DNA from: Heterocephalus glaber | Taxonomy: Eukaryota; Chordata; Mammalia; Rodentia; Bathyergidae | Reading direction: 5' to 3' | Length of the DNA stretch: 64,000 bases | NCBI RefSeq assembly: GCF_000247695.1 | Contig: NW_004624733.1 | Span: 2,348,892 to 2,412,891 of the forward strand | Shown: piece by piece, positions 36,552 to 48,400 of the stretch | Layout of the letters: each line of letters begins with the position of its first letter | Position numbering within the stretch: the stretch's first letter is position 1 | Notes under the pieces: generated by a model | The model's database searches: none | Told to the model about the DNA's origin: nothing | The model's input: the letters and a program-made list of their open reading frames with translations, nothing else | Position numbers and translations under genes: made by a program

Positions 36552-36681
36552 GAGCGGGCATGGTGACACATGCCTGTAATCCCAACACCTGGGAGCCTGA
36601 GGCAGGAGGACTGCTCTGAGTTTGAGGCCAGCCTGGGCTACACAGTGAATCCAAGGCCAGCCTGAACTATAGTGAGACCCT

Positions 36682-36684
<3 letters not shown>
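36552..36684 (+). mobile_element. B1 SINE
   Basis: Sense: GGGCATGGTGACACATGCCT, GTAATCCCAACACCTGGGAG, GAGTTTGAGGCCAGCCTGGG, TATAGTGAGACCCTG. Full length. A (GA)n repeat stands where the A tail would be. Confidence 0.95.

Positions 36685-36742
<58 letters not shown>
36685..36742. repeat. (GA)n microsatellite
   Basis: About 28 GA units attached to the end of the B1, followed by a short GGA run. It probably grew from the B1 tail. Confidence 0.95.
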
Positions 36743-36744
<2 letters not shown>

Positions 36745-36754
36745 GAGGAGGGTA

Positions 36755-38195
36755 AGGGAATCTATGGAGTAAGAGATGTAAAAGACATGGGTTTTGTTGC
36801 TGTTGTTTGTTTTTTTAATGAACAAAACTAAACTACAGTGGGTTAGGTTGCACACTTGGGTTATAAAACCATAAACAGATGCAAGGGAGTGATTACTACA
36901 AAAGTCAATATGGCATTTAGTTTTGAGGGGACACAGGGAAATGTAGGACAGGCTCAGAGGTTTGGGGGACTCTAGCAAAGCTCTAATTCCTGACCTGAGT
37001 GCTAGTGATATGGGTGTTTGCTTTTTAATTATTCTCTAAGCTGTGCATTTGCTTTGTGCGGATGCTGGTATTTTTCTTTTATTTTACAACAAAAGTTTTT
37101 TTAAGTGCTACCAAAATCCAGGAGTGTCAGTACAACAGGCAACTAATGGAAAGAGCTACAGGTGTTGGGGAGAGGAGCATGCAGATCCAACAGCAAATAC
37201 ACCAAGGAATTTGGACTTCTGTTTCCATGAATTTCTCATGATTAATACAGATGATTTCATCTACTGTTCTGACTAAAATTTTTAGAAACTTGCAACAAAT
37301 GACATGCTCCAAAATAGTTCAAGGGCCATCTCAAATCAAAATGACCTCTTAGACACCTATCAGATTTGCAAAAAGCTGTTGGGTTCTGGGTGCTCATAGA
37401 CAAGAGGTTACATGCTCACATTCCAAGAGTTGTCAAGGTGACCAGCTCCACAAAGCCCCACAGTTGATCTTTCTACTATTAGAAACAATAAAGTGTGAAG
37501 AATGAAACATGGAGATAAACTCTACAGTAGTTGTCAAGGTGACCATTTTACAAAACTATTAAAAAAACAGTGCTCTTATCAAACATGCATAGTGAAGATG
37601 AAATTAAATAATGTGAGTAAAACACAGCATAGTTCCTGGCCCACCAGAAGTACTTGATAAATGTCTGTCATGATTATTTGAGTGTTAAACATTTTCAGAA
37701 ACACAAGAACTCTACTTTGTAGACATCTTCTCGGTTTCAATGCAGGATGCTTTCTCCAAAGTAGGTAGTGTTATTTTTATAAATCCATGATTTTGAACAT
37801 AATAGTCACTAGAGCAGTAATCAAGTATATGCGATTTTCAATACCTTCCCAATCACTAGGTTATTTTCCTTCCCATCGCCATCACTGGTGATTAATTTTA
37901 ATTCCTATAAAATGTGAGACTATTGTTATCTGTTGGGGCCCTAGCTCGAGAGACTCCAGGCACGAGAGTCTGGGACCAACACAGATGCCATTTGTCTAAC
38001 CAGTAAGCACACCGATCCCCATGCTTCTTCCTAGGGCAAAGCCAGGAGAAGTTCCCACAGTAAGATTCTCCCTCAATGCCCACCACCACTCCGCTGTTTC
38101 TCTTAAAGCTGTGACTCAGTTCTAGCCAGGGAGACCTAGGGATGCTTCAGGAAAGAGTTAACCTCCAACGAGAAGACAGAGATAGAACAAAATTA
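36755..38195. other. Anonymous non-coding stretch
   Basis: No exon is recognised. A 17-bp direct repeat AGTTGTCAAGGTGACCA lies at 37428-37444 and 37529-37545. Confidence 0.4.
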
Positions 38196-38199
38196 TAGC

Positions 38200-38340
38200 T
38201 TTTTTTTTTGAGACCAAGTCTCACTATGTAGTAGCCTGGAACTCACTATGTAACCCAGGCTGACCTCAAACTCAGCAATCCTCCTGCCTCAGTCTTTCTA
38301 GTGCTGAGATTACAGGCATGTGCAATCATACATGGCTTTA
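38200..38340 (-). mobile_element. B1 SINE (antisense)
   Basis: T run, GAGACCAAGTCTCACTATGT, AGGCTGACCTCAAACTCAGC, CTGAGATTACAGGCATGTGC: a full-length reverse B1. Confidence 0.93.
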
Positions 38341-38662
38341 GATACTTCAAGTAAACCGATTTATCACTGCCACCTCTGTGTCCCACCGTCCAGACATACA
38401 CATACTTCCAGGCTTTGAACAGAGTTAGCAGGTACTGTGTGTTGCTGAAGAAGCTATTTTCTGCCCAGGAAGTAACAAGTCTGCAGATAAAGGGTAACAA
38501 GCTATTGAGAAGAGGGCAGGACAATCTGGCCCTTGATGACACAGTGCCAACCCTGGATGTGCCCTGCCCTTGATTACTCTTTGTATAAGATAACTTAAAG
38601 TCATTACTGTCCAGACCACTGTTAGGTAGGCATTCTCCTCCCACATTCTTCAGCAGCCCTAT

Positions 38663-39062
38663 TGTTATGGACACAATTATGTTCCTACAAAATTCCTATG
38701 TTGGCACTTAAACCCCAATGATACTGTATTAAGAGGTGGAGTCTTTGGAGAAGTGATTAAGCCACAAAGGTTCTGCCACATGGGTTAGTGTTATAAGAGT
38801 GGTGAGGGAATACCTTAATGACTTCTGTCCTTCTACTTTCCATTTCTTCTGCTATGTGAGGACACAGCCTTCATCCATTCTAGTCCCTTCCATGTAAGAA
38901 TGCAACAAAAAGCCATTGTGGAAGCAAAGAAAACCCTCACGAGACACTGAATCTGCTTGTATCTTGAGCTTAGACATCCCAGCCTCTAGAACTGGGAGAA
39001 ATACATTTCTTTTCTTTATAAGTTGCCCAGCTCTGAGTATCTTGTTTCAGCCCACTGGCCAA
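38663..39062 (+). mobile_element. MLT1-type MaLR LTR
   Basis: Opens TGTTATGGACACAATTATGT and carries the MaLR landmarks ACTTAAACCCCAATGATACT, CTATGTGAGGACACAGCC and CCAGCCTCTAGAACTGGGAG with a polyadenylation-like region near the end. It is a solo LTR of an extinct endogenous retrovirus-like family. The 3' end is approximate. Confidence 0.85.
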
Positions 39063-39478
39063 TGTTCATAAGATGCCTTAACCTCAACATCTCTGAACAT
39101 GACTGTATTTGATGACACGACTGGAACAGTTGTAAGAAGAGGACACTAAGACACACAGGGACACACCACACACAAGAGAAATTGAAGGCATCTGCTGTCA
39201 GTAGAAAGGAACTAGAAAAGTATTAGAGGAAGTTCTTCATGCTGAAGGACAAGAAAATACCAGATGCAAACTTGGGTCTCTACTAAAAAATGATGAGCCC
39301 CAAATATAGTACAGAAGTAAATATTTTTAAAATGCTTTTCTCCTATTTTAATTTCTTTAAAAGACAACTGCTTAAGGCCAAAAAAAACCCTTATGATTTT
39401 GGGAGGCTATATAAGTACAGAAATAGGTCATACAACAATCAATACAAAAGGTATATGTAATAACCTATAAAAAATGAG

Positions 39479-39828
39479 TGTTATGGACTGAACTGCATCC
39501 CCTTAAATTCATATATCAAGCTGTAACCCCCAATGTAATTGTATTTGCAGATAATTAAGACTAAATGAGGCCATGAGTATGAGGCCCTAAACCAGTATGG
39601 CTGCTGCCTAAGAGGGGGACACACCAGGGACATTCTCTCACATAGAAGAAGCCCCATGGCACACAGGGAAGGCAGCCACCTGAAAGCCGTGAAGGGCCAC
39701 AGGAGAAACCCAACACACTGACATCTCCATCTTGGACACTCTGCTTTCAGAACTGAGGAGAAATCAGAATCTGCTATTTCAACCACAGTTTGTGGCATTT
39801 TTTGTGGCAGCCCTCACAAACTAACACA
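39479..39828 (+). mobile_element. MLT1-type MaLR LTR
   Basis: Opens TGTTATGGACTGAACTGCAT and ends CACAAACTAACACA, with CCCCCAATGTAATTGTATTT, CACCAGGGACATTCTCTCAC and CATCTTGGACACTCTGC between. A solo LTR of the MaLR group, better preserved than its neighbour. Confidence 0.9.
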
Positions 39829-41920
39829 TGGGTATAGTACACTATGTATTACCAGACTGAACAAATACTAATGACAACCCTCAAAGGGAGACGAATTTCA
39901 AGAAGACTTGTGAAAAGGCAACATCGGGAGTAGATATTTACAGGGCACTCAGAATCAAGGTCTGCACCAGGAAGACAGGTCCTGTGTCCCTGCCATCTGT
40001 CTGGAAATCACTCCCAGACTCCTCCTGAGCATCATTTCCCAGGTGGGGAGGCTGGGGCGGCCCTGTGCTGGACGCTGGAGCAGTAAGCCTTGAGGTCAGC
40101 TGCCCAAACAGGAAGGCTGAGGCAAGATTCACATCAGTCTATTTTCATACCTGTTGGTCTTTGATCAAATATTTAAATGCAGAGGAAAAAAGAAGTGGCT
40201 CTACTAGAATTAGTACTATCCATCATCAGTAGTGGACTTTTATTATTCATCATTTCCGTGGCCCCAGTTAGAACGATAAATTGAAAAGTGACTGACCAGA
40301 AATTAGAAGTAGAAAAGAAAGTCTCAAGTACTGGCACAACTCAAAACTCAGAAGGAAAAAAAATAATGATAAAGTAAAATAAAAAAAAGAAGAGGAGAAG
40401 AAGAAGGAAGTTACAGTAAGATGACATCAAAGAAAAAAGTATTTTTTTTTCTATTTTCCTGTTGCCCTACCATTACAAAATAAAAGGGACACTCTTAAGA
40501 ACAGGTCATTACTCCTGGAGCTCCCAGGACCTCAGAATGGTGGAAAAGGGGCGGGAAAATAGGTTGTTTGGCAACTCAAGGTCTTGGGCTGGGTCCAGGC
40601 TCCTCCAAACATATGCCTAGCTTTGATGTCAGCACTACTAAGTGACTGAAATCTCGATTTTTCAACCAGTGAATGTGGCGCAGATGCTCCCATACCTCTG
40701 TTTCAAGGCTCTCAGTTCCTGGATCTATTTGTAGGATACCACTGCTACTGTGTTTACTTTCTGTTCTTGACCTGCTTGACAGACAGTCAACACTTTTCAA
40801 CCCTGTGAGCACCTATTTGAAAAACACTGTTATTTCTTAAGGTGGTTCACAGGTGTGCACTGACTGTGTGTGTCTGTGTGTGTGTGCATGTGTATTTTAA
40901 TCTTCTTTAAACTACTCTGTACTTTAAACAGATTTGCTCTCTGCTGCTAAAAAAAGAAAGAAGAAAGCAGTCTCTAGAGACCTGTTGCCTAAGTAAGTTT
41001 CTTTGCAGCAACACAGGAAAGCAGCTCTTCAGGCTCCCAGTTCTCAATCTGTTGTGCATCTCTCACTTGGAGTGCTGGACGTCAGAAATACCTATTCCTA
41101 GGCCCAGTCCTTAGTGATGCTGCAGTCAGTGGGAGCCCAAGAGTCTACCCTGTAACACCAAGCTGCCTAGGTGACTGACTTGTATTCAGACTGGGAGCTG
41201 CGGCCCTAATAACATAGCACAGCAGACAAGTTCAAAGTCCATCATCCTTCTGGCTCCCCATGGTCACAGTCCCGAGCTGCTCCACCTGGGCAGAGCCTCC
41301 TCAGGAGGGAGGAACAAGTCTCACAGGTAAACAGGGCAGGGCCCCTTTCTCCTTGAGGAGGTCCCCATGTACACAGGGTTTCCTGCTGCAGGAACACCAG
41401 CCATTTCTCCGGGCACCGTCAGTCCTCTAGGCCACAAAGGCAAAGGAGCCTGATGGGGAACCAGGTGCACACAGAGCTGTCACTGGATGTGGAAGCCGGG
41501 CTTACTTACCTCCCTGGGTTTGCTCCCTGAGTCACTGGGACCCACTGCAGTAAGAAGGCAGTGAAAGCAGTATTTAATCAAATATCACCCATTTTGTGGA
41601 AAACTACTCCATGTCTTTAAAGAGAGGAAGGAAAACAAAGGAGTCATTTCTGGATCACAGAATGGTGGAATCAGGTGCTGGACTTACTTCTAAGTGTCAG
41701 TCACGTCTTGTCCTGAACTGTAAAATCTGTACTGCTCTGTACCTGCGTATTTCCTCACAAGGCCAGAGCATTTCTTGTTGTGTCTGCATGTGTGTAAGCA
41801 TGAACAAGGACAGCTGAGCAGCCCGAGACAGGAAGGCAGGAGTGCAGTTAGGGCTCCACAACACACCACAACCTCCGCACTCCTCATTTTTGTTAATAAC
41901 TGTATTGTAAAAGTTTTCCC
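39829..41920. other. Anonymous non-coding stretch
   Basis: No exon is recognised with confidence. A donor-like CCAGGGAG|GTAAGT occurs on the minus strand near 41512, but I found no convincing paired acceptor or frame. Confidence 0.35.
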
Positions 41921-41924
41921 TCTT

Positions 41925-42005
41925 TTTCCTCAGTGTTGAGATTGAACTTAAAGGCCTGATGTATCCCAGGCAAGCACTCTACCAACAACCTATATCCCTG
42001 GCCCA
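41925..42005 (-). mobile_element. Diverged ID-type SINE
   Basis: Antisense: GTTGAGATTGAACTTAAAGG, CCCAGGCAAGCACTCTACC, ATCCCTGGCCCAG. Old copy. Confidence 0.6.
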
Positions 42006-42046
42006 GAATCTCATTTAAAAAGATAATAAATTAAAAGGAGTTTGAG

Positions 42047-42133
42047 GCCGGGTATTTAGCTCAGTGGTTTTGCCGCCTGCTGCGCAAGCGCAAGGATCTG
42101 AGTTCAATCCCTGGTACAAAAAAAAAAAAAAAA
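42047..42133 (+). mobile_element. ID SINE with target-site duplication
   Basis: Sense: GAGGCCGGGTATTTAGCTCA, GAGTTCAATCCCTGGTAC, A tail. AGGAGTTTGAG before and AAGAGTTTGAG after mark the target site. Confidence 0.9.
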
Positions 42134-42138
42134 GAGTT

Positions 42139-42300
42139 TGAGCTGGCCATGGTTGCACATGCCTATAATTCCTGCACTCCGGGAGCCTGAGGCAGGAAGA
42201 TCATGAGTTCCAGTCCAACTAGAACAACTTAGGAACAAGTCTTTGTCTTTAAAAAGAAAAAAGGAAAGTTCAATACAAAGACCCTGGGTTCAATCTACTG
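42139..42300 (+). mobile_element. B1-type SINE, diverged
   Basis: TGGCCATGGTTGCACATGCC, CGGGAGCCTGAGGCAGGAAG, then an A-rich linker and CCCTGGGTTCAATC, which may be an ID-like end as in B4. Confidence 0.75.
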
Positions 42301-45200
42301 ACAGATGGACGAGTTGGGAGTGGCAAGGCTTGTCTTGAGCGCAGAGACCTGGCTAGAAGTGAGGCTGGGCTGGCTGAGCCATAGGCCCGACAGGCTCCTT
42401 CCACGTCATGGGAGTACACCAAGAGCCTCCTGCTATGCATGATGACACGCCTGCAGTGCAGCCTGCCCTCTGCCTACAGCACCAGGTCCTGTGCAGGACA
42501 TGCCAACGGAGTCCACATGATGCCAGGGCAGTTCATCTGGGATGATCTGCTTTCATCCACTCCCAGTTTAAGTCTGGGCATTGTGAAAGGCTGACCCACT
42601 ATTCACAAGTTAACTTCAACAGTTCTTTAAGAGCTTTCCTTGTGCACAGTGAACACAGCTCTGTGCTCAGACATAAAACCCAAAAGTGCTGCTCATTCAT
42701 TTTCAGCATCACCAGCAGCATTTCCCTTACACAATCACAGGACTCTGAAGCTGGGAATCACTGAAATTCTGCTGCATTCACCCCATCTCTAGGTTCCTCT
42801 GGCATCATTAGAGGAAAAGACAAAAAAGTCCGGGCTAGAGCACACATGGTCCAAGTCACCACCCTCCTCTTCACTTCCCTCTTGGCCAGCACTAGCGCCA
42901 ACCTCTTGAAGAAAGACTGATTCGGCCAATCCAACAAGACTACCACTTGCTAGGCCCCTTTCATGCACTGACTACACAGGAGGAGTATTCTAGTGGAATC
43001 CACACAGCAATTCTATACACTGTCCCTAAACTTGAATAGACAGGTTTAGGGACCTGAAATAGGTTGTTCCAAGTCATACAGTCAATGGTGGTTGACACAT
43101 AAGTAGATGATTCCAGTAAAATCATTAGAACCAGTATCTTCTTCACTAAATTCACCTTTATTCCCAATGTTAAGGAAACTATATCAAGTAAAATTTTGAA
43201 CTTAGTTCATTTTCTGTCATTAAAGAAACTAACCTAGACTTGTTTACAAGCTAGCATTCCAGTGGAAGCCCATTCCTGTGACCTCTTCACCCTTTTATTT
43301 CTTTTATGGCAGAGAAGAGTTATGTGTCTTGCCAGCTCGCAGTTACCTGGACAGGAGTATCATTAGGTTAGTCCATACACCCCCTACTTTTCTACATGAA
43401 AAAGCCCAACCCTAGAAAAATAACTTTGTTGATAGACATCCAGCTTTGCAGCTGGTTCTAAACCTCTGCTTTGATTCTGTACCATAAACACTTATTTCTA
43501 GAGAAAAAGCAACTTCTCCCTAAAAGGATGGAGTATTATGTGACTTCTGGAGAATCCATGATATTTTTAAATGAATTTCTCAGGTAACTTCCATGCTTAA
43601 CATGAAAGCCCAAGAACAGAAACCTGTGAAATCAACGTTTATTGCTGCTTTAACACTGTTAATTGAAACAGATGCCAGAAGGAATGTTATTGGTTACTAA
43701 TTTCAGTTGGGAATAAAAATATTTTGAAAATGGTCCTACTATTCTAAGTCAGTACCTTTTCTTTGTGAAACACAAGAGAGTTCTCAACCCATTTTTGCCA
43801 CGGTAAACTTACCTCTAGGGACCCCTTCTTATCAACATACTTCTCTGTGCAAGTTATCTGCCCTCTTGAGTTCCAGGCCTTCATGTAAACATGAAAAAGC
43901 TGTGCACTCTGAGGCACACAGTAGGAGATCAACAGATGCCTGCACTCACTTCCTGTAAGCTGGACTGAGGAACTGGATACCTCCAAACTGGAGTAACCCA
44001 TATGTTATGGTCTTATCCAATGAGCCAGACAGTTTCTACGGTGCCTCTGGATCTGACATTCTAGAATAACTCACACTCTACTTTTAATTCATTTCTTCCT
44101 CCTCACGCCAAAATACAGAATAAAAACTGACGGATCACTAGCTACTATTCAATCTCATTTACATTTTGAAACAAGGGTCTCTACTTTTTTTTTTGACCCT
44201 CCACAAATCACTCATGGTCAGCTGTTGGGCAGCACTTACCAAAGGACAAAAGCCTAAAAACTGTAGTCAAATCCTAGAACCACAACCATCAAAACCAGAG
44301 ATAGGAGAGCAGGAAGTGAACTCTTAGCTTCAGGGAAACATAAAGGTTGGGCTGTTGCAAGTGGCTTTTTGGTGTTTGTTGAGCTCTCTTGTGTGCATTT
44401 GGTATTAAATGCAGGATGTGGGCAGTGTGAAGAGGGGGTAATGTGGACTACACAGTGCCTCCCATGACTTCTACATCAGAGCCAGAGATTCCTGAGAAGG
44501 TGAAACTGGGGCCAACTGCTCACTCTGTCATCCAGGTTGGCCCTGTGCAAGTCCTCACACTGCCACAATCTGTGCGTGGTACTGAGGGTGCACTAATACT
44601 AATACTGAGGGTGCCTCCTTCCTTTCCCTCCCATTGTCACTGCTAGTTCTCCACCTCCTGGAAGCTGCACTATGCTCAACCCCTTCCATTTATACCAAGC
44701 AAAAATGGAGGGTGGGGAATGGACTGTGCCACGTTGCTCAGAGCAAAGCTTGATCCTGAATATGAATGCAATGAAGTTTCCAAGAAAGAAGTGTGTTACA
44801 ACTATTCTGGGGTATCTATCATAGCAGAACTGGATTAATCGAAACAATTAACTCTGAGATCTCTGCATTGCCCGCACTGTGGCAGACTCAACTTCAAGGA
44901 TTAAGGTCTGAAGTTCCTCAAACCACACTATGTAGAAACCGGCTCCTCCCCCAGTTTGGCATTTCCTAATGAGTACTGTTTGAATGCAATCACTTCTCTC
45001 TGCACACACTTTCCTCCAATTTCAACAGAATGAAAATTGCAAAAAAAACAGGCTTCATAGAGTACCCTCTGTCTGGGCCATGCACTGTGTCCAGCACTTG
45101 TTTCTGCCATTCTGGTCCAGACTCCAAAACAGCCTGTGCTCACAGCACTCATTATAGAATCAAACACTGAGAGGATTCTCGACTCTCACAACCCCTTTTC
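42300..45200. other. Anonymous non-coding stretch with a possible old MIR
   Basis: An antisense MIR-like trace lies near 42960-43150 (TTTAGGGACCTGAAATAGGT, CAAGTCATACAGTCAATGG). No exon or young repeat is recognised otherwise. Confidence 0.4.
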
Positions 45201-45203
45201 TCA

Positions 45204-45507
45204 CTAAACAAACTCATCAGAACAAAAGACACTACAAAATAAAAATCTCCCTTAAAGAAAAGGTTTAAGACGCCTGTTTGTGTAGGATGAGAACACTTTT
45301 AGTGGAACCTTTCAATATTTAATGATTTGTTAATGATTCATAAATCATCAGATAATCCAGATGAATATAATGGCTTGCAAAGTCTGAATTTGTCAACACA
45401 AAGAGCTTAACAACAAAACATTCAATATCTAAGATATACACATGTTAACATTAACAAATCATTGATTTTTGTTTTGTAGTGTCTTTTGTTCTGATGAGTT
45501 TGTTTAG
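45204..45507. repeat. Near-perfect inverted repeat
   Basis: The 44-bp arm at 45204-45247 is the reverse complement of 45464-45507 with one mismatch (a T/G difference near the inner end). A further 15 bp pairs between 45321-45335 and 45449-45463, so the left arm has an extra 73 bp relative to the right. The loop beyond is about 113 bp. The arms match no repeat family I recognise and carry no coding signal. Confidence 0.9.
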
Positions 45508-45511
45508 CAAA

Positions 45512-46070
45512 GCGGGAGATTCCTAAACTTTACTCAAATTAGAAGTTAAAAATTCAAAAGGCAGTCAGTGGGACAGCCAATTAATGTATATGGAGGGAAA
45601 TATATATCCCAAAAATGTACAAAAAGACTAATTGTACTACAAGTTCAAATATTAACAATAAATTGCTGACCAAACTCCCCATAACAGATTTAATTAGAAG
45701 GTGGCAATAAATGCTTCCAGGTGTTTAATTAAGTGTGATAATTGTTTCTTTCCTAAAAGAAATGGAGTCATATGTTTACACTGCACAGTATAATGTTTCC
45801 TTAGTTAAAACACCGCAGAAACACTTTTGTATGACACAGGATTCGAACTGGGATAAAAATATCTGCTGGGATAAGCACCACTTAAAGTGATTTATCAGCT
45901 CCTGACTTTCCTGTGCCAGGGCACAATGGCTTCTTAAAGGCTACTGTGCTCTGGTCATTCCCTTTCGTCACACAGTTGTGTTATCCGTACACATGTAATG
46001 AATAACTTCTACTCAAAATGTCATTTCCCTGACAGTACTTCTTAAAGGAATCTGGTCAAGAAAGCACTGG
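45512..46070. other. Anonymous non-coding stretch
   Basis: Nothing recognised. A/T-rich. Confidence 0.4.
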
Positions 46071-46072
46071 AG

Positions 46073-46155
46073 GGCCAGGGATTTAGCTCAGTGGTTCCCC
46101 AGCCTGCCTTGCAAGCACAAGGTCCCAAGTTCGATCCCCAGTACAAAAAAAAAAA
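46073..46155 (+). mobile_element. ID SINE
   Basis: Sense: GGGCCAGGGATTTAGCTCAG, AAGTTCGATCCCCAGTAC, A tail. Confidence 0.9.
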
Positions 46156-46779
46156 GATAGTGGAAACTTCACCGGTATTCCACTTTCACGGAGAGTAAAG
46201 AGAGACGCAGAACTCTGGGACAATCAGAACTAGGTGGGACCTCAGCAACCCCGCAATCATTTTACAAATGAAGAAACCATTTCACTGATCAACTCAAAAT
46301 GTAATACTGCTGCTATGACAGCAAAGCTAAAAAAATTAACTTTTAATGTAGAAATATGCTCCTTGCATTGAGAATACTGACCCACGCTCATGAAAATAAC
46401 GAATGCTGAGATGGAGTTATCAGTCCTAAGCAACCCAAGGATCTGTTTCTCAATAGTGAGCACTCAACTACTCTTCCGAGCACTGTGTGTTAGAAAACGG
46501 GTTGCTTTAGAAACGCAGTGCCATAAATCAACCCGGTCTCTTAAAACTCCCAAGCCAGGTGGGTCGGACAGGTCCGGAATGCGCCCATCCGCCGCCATGG
46601 CTCACAGGGCTCGGGAACTCCTCAGGTGTTGCAGCAGGTGCTGGGGGCCCCAGTGTCACAAGTGCTAGTGTACACACAAACGCACAAGGGTACACAACTT
46701 TCCTCTCTCTCAAGGAAGTCTCCACTGAACAATCTCAAAGCCCGTTTTGCAAAGCAGGATTGGATTACCACCTCAAGCC

Positions 46780-48150
46780 AGCATCTCGGTCTGGTCTGCG
46801 ATCCCAGTCACCCTGGTAACGCGGGCCGTCCCTGCCCCAGCACACTCGGGGGCTCCTAGGCGGACTCGAGCCCGCAGAACGAGGAAAGAAGTGGGCCTCG
46901 GAGCTAGACGCCGAGGGCAGGGGGCGCCTGGGATCAAGGGTCTGCCCGGAGACGCAGGACTGGCGAAGCTGGGCAGTTCGTAAGACTGTCCGCGCCCGCA
47001 AGCGCCCCCACGCACACCCGCTCGCGCGCTCCCACGCCCCAAACTCTCGGGAACTGGAAGCGCGCCCCCAGAAGCACTTCAAGTCCCCAACCCCGCCTGC
47101 TTTTCTTCCTTAACCAGAGCGGCCGGAGCAGCCCCGCGCCGGCACAGGCGCTCGTGGGATAACTTACTCGGAGGGAGAGCCGCGGCGCCTGGGCTGAGAC
47201 GCGAAGTAGCGGATGACGACACGAACTCCCTGGGTCGCGGGACTGCTCGAGGGGCGGCGGACCGGGACTGAGACTGTGGGCAGCTCGGGGTAAAAGAGGA
47301 GCCCGGGACGGGGCGGGGGTGGGGCGGAGCTGGGTTGGGGGCGGGGACGGGGAGGAGCCAAGTGTGGGGCGGAGCTGAGGGCACGGCGGTGGGCGGAGAG
47401 CAGCCTGGGCCGGGAGGAGCGTGGGCAGGGAGGGGGCGGGGCCGGGGAGGTACAGGGTGGGAGCGGGGGAAAGGTGCGGGGCCAGAGCTGGGGCGGGCTC
47501 AGTGCTGGGGCAGGGATAGTGCGGGGGCAGGGCTGGGCGGGGAGCGCGCGAAGGTAGGCTGGGCAGGCGATGGAGGGTCCTGGGGCGAGAAGGGGCGGGG
47601 TGCCGGGCAGGAAGGTGGAGCGGCGCTACGGCCGGGTGGGCGGGCACGGGCCGCGATGCGGGCGCGGAGGAGGCAGCTGGACGGGAAGCTGGCCTCCGCC
47701 CGCCCAGGCCCGGACTGTCTGAGAGGGGCCGCAACGGAACTTCGGTAGCTTCCTGAGCTGGTGCACCTGTGAAAACGCGGTCTCACCCCCGGTGCTGAAG
47801 TGGCTACACGGGTCATGCGCACGTGCTCCGAGCCTGGCGTGACGAATGTGCTTGCGTGTTGGCCTCCGTTGCCGTTATGATGATGGCGATCCGTGGAAGC
47901 CCCCAAATGCCCAAATGCCGTCTGCGCTTATGTACTCACCCAGTGATAGCCAAGGCTCCCCATTCCTGGTTCCGTCGGCGGAGGGCGCGGGCTTCTTCCG
48001 AGTTAAAGGCTCATGGCTCGGAGTCTCGGACTCTTTCTCTCCGACCCGCGAGCTCCACTGTGGCCCCCCGGTCTGTGAGGCCGGAGACTCAGACCCGAGT
48101 GCGGTAGACTGGGCGGCTTTCTGTCGCGCAGCCCTACTCAGGTAGTCATC
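46780..48150. promoter_or_regulatory. CpG island promoter
   Basis: G+C content rises sharply and CpG is frequent, whereas CpG is rare in the rest of the window. Many GC boxes (GGGGCGGGG and GGGCGGGGC forms) sit at 47300-47650. No TATA box is obvious, as is usual for housekeeping promoters. The minus-strand donor at 47168/47167 points to a leftward transcript. A start toward the right is possible but I see no matching exon. Long Pro/Ala/Gly-rich frames here are composition artefacts. Confidence 0.85.
47168..47290 (-). other. Candidate first exon of a leftward gene
   Basis: On the minus strand, sequence downstream of the GC boxes reads through CAGTCTCAGTCCCGGTCCGC to CTCCCTCCGA and then the consensus donor GTAAGT at 47167. 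The likely transcription start is near 47250-47300 but is not defined by sequence alone. I see no AUG in good context leading through the donor, so the exon is probably 5' untranslated. The gene is not identified. Confidence 0.45.
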
Positions 48151-48179
48151 TTGGAGCGCTCCAGAGCGAGGGCTTCGTT

Positions 48180-48400
48180 AAGCACCCACTATGTGGTCAT
48201 TCTGTGCATGAGGCTAAAACAACTGGTAACACTAGCAAGCTTTACAGCCTGTATGTCACTATCTTAATGCTCTCAACAACCTACAGTGTACATCTTATAG
48301 GCACCCACGTATACGAAGAGGCAGAGGCACAGTGAAATTAAAATACCCTGTCCAAAGCATGTTACACATTCAGGAAATGGCAGGGTCTGGCTGAGAGGCA
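48180..48400 (-). repeat. MIR-type ancient SINE
   Basis: AAGCACCCACTATGTGGTCA, CGAAGAGGCAGAGGCACAG and GAAATGGCAGGGTCTGGC form the reverse of a MIR. Confidence 0.65.

Noticed and set aside
37428..37545. 17-bp direct repeat AGTTGTCAAGGTGACCA
   Set aside because: Only two copies, 101 bp apart, with dissimilar flanks. Too little to call an element.
41480..41550. Donor-like GTAAGT on the minus strand near 41512
   Set aside because: No acceptor or coding frame of convincing quality was found to pair with it.
46934..47734. 266-codon minus-strand open frame in the CpG island
   Set aside because: It is Pro/Ala/Arg-rich with no domain. Stop codons are rare in G+C-rich DNA, and overlapping long frames occur on both strands here.
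47335..47748. 137-codon plus-strand open frame in the CpG island
   Set aside because: Gly/Ala/Arg-rich low complexity produced by G-rich DNA. No motif, and it spans the GC boxes of the promoter.
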